Positions 17,334 to 26,582 of a DNA stretch of 64,000 bases are shown piece after piece (position 1 is the stretch's first letter; every line of letters starts with the position of its first letter). This stretch comes from a virus. The notes under the pieces are model-generated. The model was not told the origin of the DNA, searched no databases, and worked only from the letters and a program-made list of their open reading frames with translations. The stretch spans positions 82,311-146,310 of IMG/VR virus record IMGVR_UViG_3300027741_000024, one strand, 5' to 3'. The position numbers and the translations under genes were made by a program.

Positions 17334-18905
17334 ATGTCAATTTTCAACGATAAAGCACTGAAAGGTGTAGCAGCAGCAGTATCAAAGATTATGGATGAAG
17401 AACTAAAAGGTAATCAAACTAAAATTGATGCCAATCATAATGGTAAAATTGATGCACAAGATTTTAAACTACTTCGTGCCAAAAAAACTATCAAAGAAGA
17501 TGATGTTGGTTATCAGCATCGCTATTCTGTTAAGAATGGTAAAGCAACTGTACACAATCCCGCAAAAGGTGAAAAGGATGAACCTCATCACGTTTATGCT
17601 GATAGTGAAGAACATGCGGTTCGTAAACATGCTGCCCAAAATAAACCAACAGTAAAAGAAGAAGTCAAAAAGAATGAATATCACATTGCAGGAAAACATA
17701 AATTTCCTACAAAAGATGAACATGCGGTAACAGTGAAGCACACCGAAAGTGGTCGTGAACATGTTCATAGTGGTAAAGGAAAGTATCTGTCAAAATTAAT
17801 TAAGTCGAGATATGACATCAATCATCATTTTGAAAGTGTTGAACTTGATGAGGCATTTCCAACTGTGGCTGATGCTAAAAAACGCATGGCTGCTGGTAAA
17901 ACTGCCACTGGTACAGTAACAAAAACAAAAACAGGTTTAGTTCATAATCGTGATTACAAAGACGATGATAATGATGCAGAAGATATGCAAAAGAAATCAA
18001 AAGGTTATGGTGCTCGTCAAAATTTCAAGCGTTCAACCCGTGTCAATGAACAGAAACTTTCTTTTACAGAAATGCTTGAATTGTACAATGAGGCAGGTGT
18101 AGAAGTTATTGCTAAGATTGCTCCACAAACAGTCAAGTTCGGTGACACTGAAGTTGAAGTATTTGATGCTGATAAAATCAACGGCGCTATTGAAACTACC
18201 GTTGTTGAAGAAGTAGATAACGAAACATTTACCAAAGAAGTTGAAGCACAGAAAGCAAAGAATGCTGGCGGTGGTAAGAAAGCAGATGTTGCTAAAGCAT
18301 CCGTACAAGCAGTGAAGCAAGAGGAAGTTGAACAGATTGATGAACTAAAGAAATCGACTGTATCCTCTTACATTCAGAAGAAATTTGGTAAGATGAGTGA
18401 TGAACCTGTTTCAAAAAATCAATATGGATATGCCAAAAAAGATGCAAAAGGTATTCAACGTGCTGGTTTGCGTATGAGTGGTATTAAAGCAACTCAAAAA
18501 GAAGAAGTAGAACACTTGGATGAATTGTCGAAGAACACTCTTGGTTCATACATCAAATCAGCATCACACGATGTTGCTGCTAAAGGTGCATTCACACGCC
18601 ATTTTGCTGATAAATCACGTGCTGAAACTGCGGAACAAAAACATGACTTAGCACGTAAAAGCATGAAACAAGCAGATAAAGTTCAAGATGCTGGCATGAA
18701 ACGCCGTGCGAATATGGCAAAAGCAGTTGATCGTTTGACCAAAGAAGAAACACAATTAGACGAAAAACTGCCAGCAAGTGCATCCGCTGGTGATTACATT
18801 CATGACTTTGTTCACTCTGACAATCCAAAGTTTGACGGTAAATCAACTAAAGAACGTCAAAAGATGGCATTAGGTGCATTCTACGCTAAGAACAAAGGTA
18901 AGTAA
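17334..18905 (+). CDS. Lys/Glu-rich protein with EF-hand-like loop and LDEL repeats
   Basis: 523 residues, RBS AGGAGA. D32-A-N34-H-N36-G-K-I-D40 is an EF-hand or dockerin-like calcium loop. From residue 170 on, short motifs recur: VELDEAF, VEQIDELKKSTVSSYIQK, VEHLDELSKNTLGSYIKSA and ETQLDEKL. Each has an [LI]-D-E step that fits the T4 prohead protease rule ([LI]-x-E). Likely a prohead core or internal protein; cleavage is inferred only. Confidence 0.55.
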   Translation: MSIFNDKALKGVAAAVSKIMDEELKGNQTKIDANHNGKIDAQDFKLLRAKKTIKEDDVGYQHRYSVKNGKATVHNPAKGEKDEPHHVYADSEEHAVRKHAAQNKPTVKEEVKKNEYHIAGKHKFPTKDEHAVTVKHTESGREHVHSGKGKYLSKLIKSRYDINHHFESVELDEAFPTVADAKKRMAAGKTATGTVTKTKTGLVHNRDYKDDDNDAEDMQKKSKGYGARQNFKRSTRVNEQKLSFTEMLELYNEAGVEVIAKIAPQTVKFGDTEVEVFDADKINGAIETTVVEEVDNETFTKEVEAQKAKNAGGGKKADVAKASVQAVKQEEVEQIDELKKSTVSSYIQKKFGKMSDEPVSKNQYGYAKKDAKGIQRAGLRMSGIKATQKEEVEHLDELSKNTLGSYIKSASHDVAAKGAFTRHFADKSRAETAEQKHDLARKSMKQADKVQDAGMKRRANMAKAVDRLTKEETQLDEKLPASASAGDYIHDFVHSDNPKFDGKSTKERQKMALGAFYAKNKGK

Positions 18906-18906
18906 T

Positions 18907-20562
18907 ATGGCAACGAAGAAAATGAAAATAAATTTCAAGATGCCAACACCGACTGCTGCTGAGAGACTTCATGTTCAACAGCAAAAGAACAGGAAGGCCG
19001 CTGGTCTTCCTGATCCGTCCGAGTATAAAAAGAAACTTGATGCGATGAAGTCGGAAGAGGTTGAGCAGATTGATGAGATTTCTGCCGAACTCAAAGCATC
19101 GTATAAATCCAAAGCAAAAGATCAAATAAGACAAGCTAGACCTTTTACTAAAAAGGGTCACAGTGAGTATAGAGATATTGCAAAGAACTTTATTGCTAAA
19201 CGTCAAAAAGGTATTGCTAAAGCATCCAAAGTTGAAGAACAATTAGAGAAAAAAGGTCGCTTTGTGTCTGGACCAATAAAGCAACCATTTAAATCGGATA
19301 CTATTTTAACTTCGGTAAAAGAAGAACATTTGGTTCACGTTTCCGATGGTAGTAATTCACATTCTAAAGATGTAGAACATGTTAAGGCTGGTGCAAAAAT
19401 GCATGGTGGAGTATATCATGATGCTTCCGATAAAGGTGCATTTTTTAAATTTAATTCTCACAATGATGCCAAAAACTTTAAGCATCATGTAGACAAAGCA
19501 CCACACAAATCTGTTTATGCAGATTTGCATGAAGAAACTAAAGTTGAAGAAGGAGTTACAATTGGTGGCATGGTTGGTCGTGGAAACATTCATCAATACG
19601 ACAGAAATCCTGGTCCAAAAGATGGAAATGAATTAAAGAATGTACCATTTCATGCTAAGACAGAAAAACAAAAGAAGTTGCAGAATGCCTTAAACAATTT
19701 GGGGAAAAAGATGAAAGAGACACATCCAAAACTAAAAGAAGATTATGCGGATCCTATTACGATCATCAAAAAAGGTACAAACATAAAAAAGAAAATTAGT
19801 GCTAATGCATATGATATATTCAAGCATCATGGTTTTCGTAAAGAAGAAAAAGATTCTCATGAGTATGATTACGAAGGCGATATGGCAAAATCTGATTTGC
19901 GTTCAATTATGCATAATGCCAAAGAATTACATGACATGATTGAAGATGATACAAATCTAGCAGAATGGTGTCAAGCAAAGATTACACTTGCCGAAGATTA
20001 TTTGTCAACCGTTGCTAATTACATGCGTTCAGAAATGAATGAAGAAACGATGCAAGAAGATAAGAATGACTATCAGAGAAAGATTGAAAAGAATAATAAG
20101 AACTTTATTGCTGCATCCAAACGTCAAAAGAATCCCCTCACTAATGTTCATACAGCAAAACAAATAGAAAAAAACATGCAGCAGAAACCTGTAAAAGAAG
20201 AAGTAAAAGATGAATATGCACGTAAAGTTGACAAGTATTTAAAAAAGAAATATGGCAAAGATGATGTACCATTCAACAAACCATACAATAAAGATACTGG
20301 AACAACAACTGACAAATCTGGTGCTAAACACACTCCAATGTCCAAAGCAAGACATTTGGCACAACAAATGATGAAAAAAAATGCAGAGAAATCTGTTAAA
20401 GAATCTGCTGCTGAGCCAACAGAAGGTGAAATGAAAGATAAGCAACAAGGTTATTCACGCAAAGCACAGATTGTGAAAGATATTGCTAAAGGTAAGAAAT
20501 CCGACAATTCAGAAAAGTTTCAGAAAGATCCTGAGTTGTCAAGTGAAATTCATAAGACTTAA
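18907..20562 (+). CDS. Lys/Glu-rich internal-type protein
   Basis: 551 residues from ATG 18907, directly after the previous stop. Same style as its neighbour: VEQIDEISAELKASYKSKAKDQ near residue 50, many Lys/Glu/His, no transmembrane segment and no catalytic motif. It contains repeated KxxxEE blocks. Probably a paralogue-like core or internal virion component. The function cannot be named. Confidence 0.5.
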   Translation: MATKKMKINFKMPTPTAAERLHVQQQKNRKAAGLPDPSEYKKKLDAMKSEEVEQIDEISAELKASYKSKAKDQIRQARPFTKKGHSEYRDIAKNFIAKRQKGIAKASKVEEQLEKKGRFVSGPIKQPFKSDTILTSVKEEHLVHVSDGSNSHSKDVEHVKAGAKMHGGVYHDASDKGAFFKFNSHNDAKNFKHHVDKAPHKSVYADLHEETKVEEGVTIGGMVGRGNIHQYDRNPGPKDGNELKNVPFHAKTEKQKKLQNALNNLGKKMKETHPKLKEDYADPITIIKKGTNIKKKISANAYDIFKHHGFRKEEKDSHEYDYEGDMAKSDLRSIMHNAKELHDMIEDDTNLAEWCQAKITLAEDYLSTVANYMRSEMNEETMQEDKNDYQRKIEKNNKNFIAASKRQKNPLTNVHTAKQIEKNMQQKPVKEEVKDEYARKVDKYLKKKYGKDDVPFNKPYNKDTGTTTDKSGAKHTPMSKARHLAQQMMKKNAEKSVKESAAEPTEGEMKDKQQGYSRKAQIVKDIAKGKKSDNSEKFQKDPELSSEIHKT

Positions 20563-20569
20563 TCAATAA

Positions 20570-20577
20570 CATAAATA
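20570..20577 (+). promoter_or_regulatory. T4-type late promoter variant
   Basis: CATAAATA, one base off the TATAAATA consensus, 32 bases before the virion protein at 20609, which has AGGAG at 20597. Confidence 0.6.
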
Positions 20578-20608
20578 ACAAACGAAATAGTTTTTTAGGA
20601 GAAAACAC

Positions 20609-21184
20609 ATGTCACTTTGGGGAAATTTAGATGCGTCAAATAACGCACCGTACTTCTCTGGTCTAACTGGTTACAAGACTTCAGTCAGTGTAGCCAATGC
20701 ACAGATAGATGCAGTATTCAATAACGTAACAATCAGTGCTACGGAAACAGCCGTAGCATTAGGTGTGTTTGCTGTTGATACCACAGAGATTCAAAATAAC
20801 ACTTCGGAAGATCACTCTGGCGCACATGCTGGTTGGATTGCTCGTCGTGCATTTACTGGTCCAATCACATCAATCACAGCAAATACAGGTGCTGTTGCCG
20901 TAAACAGTTATATCACGTTTACTGGTGGTTCTGCTGGTGCTGGTGCTGGATTGACTGGTAATACTGCTGCTAATGCTAGAATTTACGTAGATAGTAATAA
21001 TTTTATCGTAAATGTCACTCTGTTATCAGTTGGTTCATATGCTAACACACCCGTTGCCACTGCTAATCAAGGTAACGGTGTATTTACTATCACTATGGGT
21101 GGTCGTGCTAATCGTGTTCAGCAAGAGTGCCTGGTAGCGATGGGTTCTATGTCTGGCGATTCAGGTGGCGTTCCATATCCATAA
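20609..21184 (+). CDS. putative structural protein
   Basis: 191 residues, starts MSLWGNLD and ends with GRANRVQQECLVAMGSMSGD. That start and end pair is typical of an abundant small virion protein family of T4-like cyanophages and pelagiphages. The middle is Gly/Ala/Ser/Thr-rich beta strand sequence. Late promoter upstream. Confidence 0.7.
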   Translation: MSLWGNLDASNNAPYFSGLTGYKTSVSVANAQIDAVFNNVTISATETAVALGVFAVDTTEIQNNTSEDHSGAHAGWIARRAFTGPITSITANTGAVAVNSYITFTGGSAGAGAGLTGNTAANARIYVDSNNFIVNVTLLSVGSYANTPVATANQGNGVFTITMGGRANRVQQECLVAMGSMSGDSGGVPYP

Positions 21185-21189
21185 TCTGA

Positions 21190-21549
21190 ATGAACTTTAA
21201 AAGTTATCTCCAAGGACATGTAGAGGAATCTCCGTTCTCTGACCCACAAGTCAGAGCGGAGATTAATCATGCATTGGAAGCAGAGATAGATAGTACATTT
21301 ATGATGACACCAGAATCTGGTGTTCAACGAATGAGGAAAGTTCTATCACGTTATAGTATAGATTTTCCTGCATTCGAAGATTTAGATACAGATGGCGATG
21401 AAAGCATTTACGAATTAGATGCTAATGTTTATCTGTATTTCATTTATTATCTCACCGATGATGGTAATTACGAATTCCATGCTGAAATCACAGACGATGA
21501 AGGCATAGAAGAAATTCTGTCAGATGTGGAGGAAGATTCCGAAGAATAA
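21190..21549 (+). CDS. acidic protein with MNFKSYLQ leader
   Basis: 119 residues, strongly acidic at the C-terminus (EEDSEE). The start MNFKSYLQG resembles the capsid-targeting-like leaders at 5837, 14012 and 16123. LYFIYYLTDDGNYEFHAEIT suggests a small beta sheet. Ends ATA-ATG against the next gene. Function unknown. Confidence 0.6.
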   Translation: MNFKSYLQGHVEESPFSDPQVRAEINHALEAEIDSTFMMTPESGVQRMRKVLSRYSIDFPAFEDLDTDGDESIYELDANVYLYFIYYLTDDGNYEFHAEITDDEGIEEILSDVEEDSEE

Positions 21550-21941
21550 TGTCATTTGATAATTTAACTGATGAGAATGTCATACTCTATGCAGTAAAAG
21601 CATATGACACACCAAATTGTGTAATGAGTGAGTTTACTGAAGATATGAAGCGGTTGAATTATCTTAAACGTTTATTCCGAAGATATCGTAAACATGGTGA
21701 GATGCGTGAGCGTCTTATACTAAATCATATAGTAGTGTTAAACAATTTGTTTGGACCAGAAGTCACAACCAGATTGTTATTTTTTCGTATGTCAAAAGAC
21801 GATTATAGTGTAATGAAAACCTATTTGACCTTTTTGAATTTGATGCCAGAACGTGTCAAAGGAATAAATGGAAAAGATATTATATCATCAGATATTCAAA
21901 TTGACATGCCAGTAGCAGATGTACTTAGGACTCTAAAATGA
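21549..21941 (+). CDS. conserved T4-like phage protein (DUF7207-like)
   Basis: 130 residues. The pattern LYAVKAYD...EFTEDMKRLNYLKRLFRRY...ERLILNHIVVLNNLFG is a well conserved helical protein in T4-like cyanophages. No catalytic residues are evident. It sits among virion genes, so a neck or baseplate accessory role is possible. Confidence 0.7.
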   Translation: MSFDNLTDENVILYAVKAYDTPNCVMSEFTEDMKRLNYLKRLFRRYRKHGEMRERLILNHIVVLNNLFGPEVTTRLLFFRMSKDDYSVMKTYLTFLNLMPERVKGINGKDIISSDIQIDMPVADVLRTLK

Positions 21942-22687
21942 TAATTGGACCAGGAATAACAATTGGCGGTGGAATAAATGTGGACACTCAAATTCCATCA
22001 TACTCAATTGTTACAACTAATCTATTTGCCAACTACGATGCCGCTACAGGTATAAGTGGTAGCACATTTCTTGATAGTAGTGGTAATGGCCGTAATGCTA
22101 CCCTATTCAACACTCCTACAACTACAACGGTTAACGGAACAACAGTATTAATATTAACCAGTGCTTCAAGTCAATACTTTGGTTACACTACTGGTTATGG
22201 TACAAGTTTAGATTCTGCATTTACTTTTGATGTATGGTGTCGCAATTTATCAGGCAGCACGGCAGGAACATTAATTGGAGAGTGGAGTAACAACACATTT
22301 AGTAGTGGATGGACTGATGCACAGATGGGATTTAATGCCACACAAATTAATTGTGGAGTATATAATACTGGATATGCTACTGCACAGGCTAGTTGGAACA
22401 ATACAACGTGGTATAATATTGTAATGACTTATAATAGTGCTGCAGGTATTGCCACTTATGTTAATAACACAGCCGGTGCCACAAAAGCAGGAGCAAAACA
22501 AAATCCAAGTGGTACTGGCACATTCTTGAGTATGGGTAAACCTGATGGTGCCGGTGGTGGTTATCTAAACGGAGTCACTAATTATTTTAACGGATACATA
22601 GGCGTTTGGAAAATATACAATCGTGCTTTAACATCAATTGAAGTAACACAAAACTTTAACGCTTTGCGTGGAAGATACGGATTATAA
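21938..22687 (+). CDS. LamG/concanavalin-like lectin domain virion protein
   Basis: 249 residues. The layout YDA...DSSGNGRNATL...FTFDVWC...WYNIVMTYNSAAGIATYVN...GYIGVWKIYNRALT is the laminin-G-type jelly roll (Laminin_G_3) used by tail fibre and decoration proteins to bind glycans. The short N-terminus MIIGPGITIGGGI resembles the end of phage fibre modules. Probably an adhesin or fibre tip component. Confidence 0.75.
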   Translation: MIIGPGITIGGGINVDTQIPSYSIVTTNLFANYDAATGISGSTFLDSSGNGRNATLFNTPTTTTVNGTTVLILTSASSQYFGYTTGYGTSLDSAFTFDVWCRNLSGSTAGTLIGEWSNNTFSSGWTDAQMGFNATQINCGVYNTGYATAQASWNNTTWYNIVMTYNSAAGIATYVNNTAGATKAGAKQNPSGTGTFLSMGKPDGAGGGYLNGVTNYFNGYIGVWKIYNRALTSIEVTQNFNALRGRYGL

Positions 22688-22690
22688 TCT

Positions 22691-22918
22691 ATGTCAAACG
22701 AATTCAAAAAACAATGTGGTGCTGGATATTATTGGTGCTCTACTGATAAAATTTGCAAACCACTTCAAGAAGATGGTATGGCTGGTGGTGCTCCTACCAA
22801 TGCTGTAGGCGGTGGTCAAGTTGCTGGTATCGGTGTCGGTCTACAAGGTGAACCTGGCCGCAAGAAAAATAAAATCGCAACATTCATTTCATACATGAGT
22901 AGAAAGATACCTAAATGA
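22691..22918 (+). CDS. small Cys-containing protein
   Basis: 75 residues with CGAGYYWCSTDKICK at the N-terminus and a Gly-rich middle. Similar Cys-GYxW-CxxxKxC modules appear in small phage virion proteins. ATGA overlap with the spanin gene. Function unknown. Confidence 0.6.
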   Translation: MSNEFKKQCGAGYYWCSTDKICKPLQEDGMAGGAPTNAVGGGQVAGIGVGLQGEPGRKKNKIATFISYMSRKIPK

Positions 22919-23355
22919 TGTGGATGATGCATCTGTTACCAGATTCATTTCTAATTTTCGTAATCAATGCACTATTGGTCACTGGACTAATTGGCATGGT
23001 GATAGGTTTTATTGGCGGTAAAATACCTTTTGTTGGAGCATATGCAACGATCATCAAGATAGTTTCAATTGTTCTTTTCTGTATTGGTTTGTACTGGAAA
23101 GGTGGTTACAGTGTAGAAGCAGATTGGCGTGAACGTGTTGCAGAGATGGAAGAAAAAGTAAAAATTGCAGAAGAGAAATCACGACAGACAAATGTGGTTA
23201 TTGAAACAAAATACCATGATAGAATCAAAAAGGTCACAGAAACTAGAGAGAGAATTGTCCAGACGATTAAAGAGAGGGAAAAAGTTATTGACGCAAAATG
23301 CGAACTTGATCCCGCAGTCATAAGCATCTTGAATGAGGCAGCAAAAAAACCATGA
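22915..23355 (+). CDS. putative inner-membrane spanin (Rz-like)
   Basis: 146 residues with two or three hydrophobic segments in the first 60 residues and then an alpha-helical coiled coil rich in Glu/Lys to the C-terminus. Most Rz proteins have a single N-terminal segment, so this is a variant. The next gene overlaps by ATGA and encodes a lipoprotein, the usual i-spanin/o-spanin pairing, followed by an endolysin. Confidence 0.6.
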   Translation: MMWMMHLLPDSFLIFVINALLVTGLIGMVIGFIGGKIPFVGAYATIIKIVSIVLFCIGLYWKGGYSVEADWRERVAEMEEKVKIAEEKSRQTNVVIETKYHDRIKKVTETRERIVQTIKEREKVIDAKCELDPAVISILNEAAKKP

Positions 23356-23612
23356 AAAAACTATTGATTCTTTTGTTGCTTGCAGGTTGCAGTACAACTG
23401 TGCCAGTGGCTCGTAAGTTTCCAGAAATACCTGATGTAATGATGGTACCTTGCCCGCCACTGTCACAGATCAAAGAAGGAACAACCAAGTTAAGTGAAGT
23501 AGTTGAGGTTGTTACGGATAATTATTTTGAATATCACAAGTGCAGTGATAAGAATGATTTGTGGATGGAATGGTTTAAAGCACAAAAAGAAATATTTGAT
23601 TCTGTAAAATAA
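23352..23612 (+). CDS. putative outer-membrane spanin lipoprotein (Rz1-like)
   Basis: 86 residues with signal MKKLLILLLLAGC: a short hydrophobic run and a lipobox LAGC. The mature protein is Pro-containing (PVARKFPEIPDV...PCPPL). It lies between the Rz-like gene and the endolysin. The lipoprotein call is firm; the spanin role is inferred from position. Confidence 0.65.
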   Translation: MKKLLILLLLAGCSTTVPVARKFPEIPDVMMVPCPPLSQIKEGTTKLSEVVEVVTDNYFEYHKCSDKNDLWMEWFKAQKEIFDSVK

Positions 23613-23624
23613 TAAGGATTAACA

Positions 23625-24239
23625 ATGGAATTAACAAAACAACAATTAAAACAATTACTTCCAAAAAATCCATACATTGATCAGTGGCATCATGCTCTGA
23701 GTCAATTGCTTCCGGATTATGAGATCAATACGCCAAAACGTATTGCATCATTCATGGCACAATGTGCTCATGAGTCGGGTGATTTTGTTTTTCTCTCTGA
23801 AAATTTAAATTACAAAGCAGAAAGTCTAGTTAAGATATTTGGAAAATACTTCAAAGATATTAACACGGCTAAAGCATACGAAAAGAAACCCGAAAAAATT
23901 GCCAACAAAATCTATGCAGATCGTATGGGTAATGGTAACGAAGCATCTGGTGATGGATTCAAATACCGAGGTCGTGGTCTAATTCAATTGACTGGTAAAA
24001 CAAACTATACATGGTTTGCAGCATCATTAGAAATTACACCAGAAGAAGCAGCAGAATACATGGGCACCTTTGAGGGTGCAGCACAATCAGCATGTTGGTT
24101 CTGGGAAACTAACAAACTGAATGAATGGGCAGATAAAGGTGACATTGAGAAGATGACTAAAATCATCAACGGTGGCACAATTGGACTTGAAGATCGTAAA
24201 AAACATTATGCACATGCACTTCACGTTTTAGGAGCATAA
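23625..24239 (+). CDS. endolysin, glycoside hydrolase family 19
   Basis: 204 residues. CAHESGDF puts the general acid Glu at position 50, and YADRMGNGNEASGDGFKYRGRGLIQLTGKTNY is the GH19 core seen in phage muramidase/chitinase-type lysins. It cuts glycan strands in peptidoglycan at the end of infection. No signal peptide, so export would need a holin. Confidence 0.9.
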   Translation: MELTKQQLKQLLPKNPYIDQWHHALSQLLPDYEINTPKRIASFMAQCAHESGDFVFLSENLNYKAESLVKIFGKYFKDINTAKAYEKKPEKIANKIYADRMGNGNEASGDGFKYRGRGLIQLTGKTNYTWFAASLEITPEEAAEYMGTFEGAAQSACWFWETNKLNEWADKGDIEKMTKIINGGTIGLEDRKKHYAHALHVLGA

Positions 24240-24243
24240 TACG

Positions 24244-24432
24244 ATGAGATATATACTACTTCTGTTGTTACCACTATCACTCTTTGCTTGCCAAGAACGA
24301 TATAGATATCCTTGTCAAGACCCTGAAAATTGGGAAACTAAACAGTGTCAAAAACCATATTGCACCGCAAATGGTACTTGTCCTGAAGATTTAAAACACT
24401 ATGTAAAAGATAAAATTGGAGAAATTAAATGA
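24244..24432 (+). CDS. small Cys-rich lipoprotein
   Basis: 62 residues; signal and lipobox LFAC at about residue 16, then six further Cys-flanked short loops (YPCQDP, KQCQKPYCTANGTC). Part of the lysis/envelope group. ATGA overlap downstream. Confidence 0.7.
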   Translation: MRYILLLLLPLSLFACQERYRYPCQDPENWETKQCQKPYCTANGTCPEDLKHYVKDKIGEIK

Positions 24433-24875
24433 TATTTGCAAAAGAAAAATACACATCTGAAGAATTGAATGCTCGATTAAAGTTTTTCATCGGTATCATT
24501 CTCGGTTTAACACTTTTTGGTATTGTGTTCGTTGTTCTTTATAGTTTGATTTTTGTTACTCAACCTATGAATGGCATGAGTCCAGTGGATAATAAATTCT
24601 TTGAATTAATTATTCCTATTGCCACATTCTTGACTGGCACATTGTCGGGTATTATGTTAGCCGGTGATGACAAAGATTTGAGAGCAAAGGCAATTGATGC
24701 TGCTTCCAAACCTTATACACCACCACCTGAACCACAATCGGTTGCAAAATATGTACCTACTCCTGAACCTATGACACCACCTGCACCTTTTACTCCTGTA
24801 ATGGCAGTAGCAGAACCTGTTGTTGGATTTGGTGGTAAACCTGCACCTTTTCAACCCCCACATCCAGAGGTATAA
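24429..24875 (+). CDS. two-TM membrane protein with Pro-rich tail, holin candidate
   Basis: 148 residues with hydrophobic helices at about 18-43 and 58-80 and a cytoplasm-type Pro/Ala-rich tail (TPPPEPQS, PTPEPMTPP). Its place next to the GH19 lysin and spanins makes it the best holin candidate in the window, but size and tail are unusual. Confidence 0.5.
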   Translation: MIFAKEKYTSEELNARLKFFIGIILGLTLFGIVFVVLYSLIFVTQPMNGMSPVDNKFFELIIPIATFLTGTLSGIMLAGDDKDLRAKAIDAASKPYTPPPEPQSVAKYVPTPEPMTPPAPFTPVMAVAEPVVGFGGKPAPFQPPHPEV

Positions 24876-24876
24876 A

Positions 24877-25074
24877 ATGAAAAAAGAAATTTTAGTTGGT
24901 TCTATGATTTTGTTTTTACTCTTTGCACCTTTGACCAAAGCAGCCTTTGCTGCAGAAACAAAAAAGGTATGTGTTAAAGAGTTAGATAACAAAACCAAAA
25001 AACAAAAAGAAGTTTGTAAAACAATCAAAGTGCATAAAAAGTTAGAAGGCACTGAACTACCTACTAAAAAATAA
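24877..25074 (+). CDS. small exported protein
   Basis: 65 residues from ATG 24877 (two bases after the previous stop). The N-terminus MKKEILVGSMILFLLFAPLT and following AAFAAE form a signal peptide with an AFA cleavage site. The mature part is short, very Lys-rich and has two Cys. Periplasmic; function unknown. Confidence 0.6.
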   Translation: MKKEILVGSMILFLLFAPLTKAAFAAETKKVCVKELDNKTKKQKEVCKTIKVHKKLEGTELPTKK

Positions 25075-25505
25075 TGGAACAAATAGAAGTTGATCTAAAA
25101 GTGGATGTGAGTGTATTGAAAGAAAGAGTCAGTACACTCACTGAACTTTGTGCTAAAATGGACCGAGTTATTGAAAAACTTGCGGATAACCAATTGGATC
25201 TTGCTGGACAAATTTACCAAGACATGGATAAAAGAAAAGAGCAGACCGTGAGTGACATCAAAGAACTTCATTCCCGTATCACTACTACCGATAGAAATTT
25301 ATCCGATAAGATAGAACTTACCGAACGTAGGATTATGGATGAAATTAAATCTTTGCGTGAGTGTATAGATCAGCACAACGAAAAAGAAATATCTGACATG
25401 CAAAAACTATCACAATGGAAATGGATGATTGCTGGTGGTGTAATGGTATTTGCCTGGTTAGTTTCAAATGTTAAACTTGAGATGCTAGGTAAACTTTTTA
25501 ATTAA
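25074..25505 (+). CDS. coiled-coil protein with C-terminal membrane anchor
   Basis: 143 residues. Residues 10-115 are a long heptad-rich helix and MIAGGVMVFAWLV near the end is a membrane segment. The tail-anchored coiled-coil layout is shared with phage spanin-like and injection-associated proteins. Last gene before the primase promoter. Confidence 0.6.
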   Translation: MEQIEVDLKVDVSVLKERVSTLTELCAKMDRVIEKLADNQLDLAGQIYQDMDKRKEQTVSDIKELHSRITTTDRNLSDKIELTERRIMDEIKSLRECIDQHNEKEISDMQKLSQWKWMIAGGVMVFAWLVSNVKLEMLGKLFN

Positions 25506-25506
25506 G

Positions 25507-25535
25507 TTGACTTTTGTGTGTGGTAGTGATATTAT
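25507..25535 (+). promoter_or_regulatory. sigma70-type promoter for primase
   Basis: TTGACT (25507-25512), 17-base spacer, TATTAT (25530-25535), just before ATG 25542. The start is so close that the transcript would be nearly leaderless, or a slightly later start is used. Confidence 0.5.
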
Positions 25536-25541
25536 GAATGC

Positions 25542-26582
25542 ATGTCCCTTTCTACTGATTCAAAATACGTCCGTCTAATTTCTTCACGTTTGCGTAACTT
25601 CAAACAGAAGAATACTAATCTATGGAACTTTTCTTGTCCGTTCTGTGGAGATTCTCAAACAAACAAACTCAAAGCCCGTGGTTATGTTTTTGCCAGGGGC
25701 AATGATCTATTCTTTCGTTGTCACAACTGTGGAGCAGGTACGAATGTTGCCAATTTACTCAAGCAAGTCGATTCTTCATTACATGGAGAGTACATACTTG
25801 AAAGATACAAGTCGGGTGAATCCAATACATTCGTCCGCAAAAGTAACACTGCACCCACATTCAACATACCTGCACCAAGGTTCGGCAAACCAGAAAGACA
25901 AAGAGTATTTGAACACGCAGAGTGGGTATCAGACCTGCCAAGTGGACATTTTTGTCTAAACTATGTTGAGAATCGTTTATTACCAAAAGAAGTATACAAT
26001 CAATTACTATTCACTAGTAAGTATAAAGAGTTTTGTGATACACTGATACCAGATCATGGTAAGACTGTAATTGATGATGCACGATTGATTATACCATTCT
26101 TTGACAGAAACAATGAATTAGTTGCAGTCTCTGGTCGTGCATTAGAAACATCCGATAAGACTCTGAGGTATGTAACACTACGTACCAATGACAGTGATGA
26201 CAAACTTATCTATGGCATGGATAGAGTGAATTTGAATGAAACAGTGTACCTTGTTGAAGGTCCACTTGATTCTTTATTTCTAAAGAATTGTGTGGCATCT
26301 GGTGATGCAAACCTTTCATTAACAGCAAAAAATATTTCAGCAAAGAAATTGGTGCTGATTTTTGATAATGAACCAAGAAATAAAGAAGTATGTAAGATGA
26401 TTGAAAATGCCATTAAGTCCAATCATTATGTCGTTATCTGGCCTGACAACATGGATGGTAAAGATATCAATGAAATGATATTGAACGGGTTTTCAAATGG
26501 CGAAATCCAAGATATCATAGATAGTAATACATTTTATGGTTTGGAAGCAATAGCGAAGTTTACATTCTGGAAGAAATTATGA
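25542..26582 (+). CDS. 61: DNA primase, T4 gp61/DnaG type
   Basis: 346 residues, the size of T4 gp61 (342). Zinc-binding domain with C32, C35, C60, C63; Toprim signature EGPLDS at 239-244 and LIFDNEP near 275 for metal binding. It makes RNA primers for lagging-strand synthesis with the gp41 helicase. Overlaps thyX by ATGA. Confidence 0.93.
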   Translation: MSLSTDSKYVRLISSRLRNFKQKNTNLWNFSCPFCGDSQTNKLKARGYVFARGNDLFFRCHNCGAGTNVANLLKQVDSSLHGEYILERYKSGESNTFVRKSNTAPTFNIPAPRFGKPERQRVFEHAEWVSDLPSGHFCLNYVENRLLPKEVYNQLLFTSKYKEFCDTLIPDHGKTVIDDARLIIPFFDRNNELVAVSGRALETSDKTLRYVTLRTNDSDDKLIYGMDRVNLNETVYLVEGPLDSLFLKNCVASGDANLSLTAKNISAKKLVLIFDNEPRNKEVCKMIENAIKSNHYVVIWPDNMDGKDINEMILNGFSNGEIQDIIDSNTFYGLEAIAKFTFWKKL

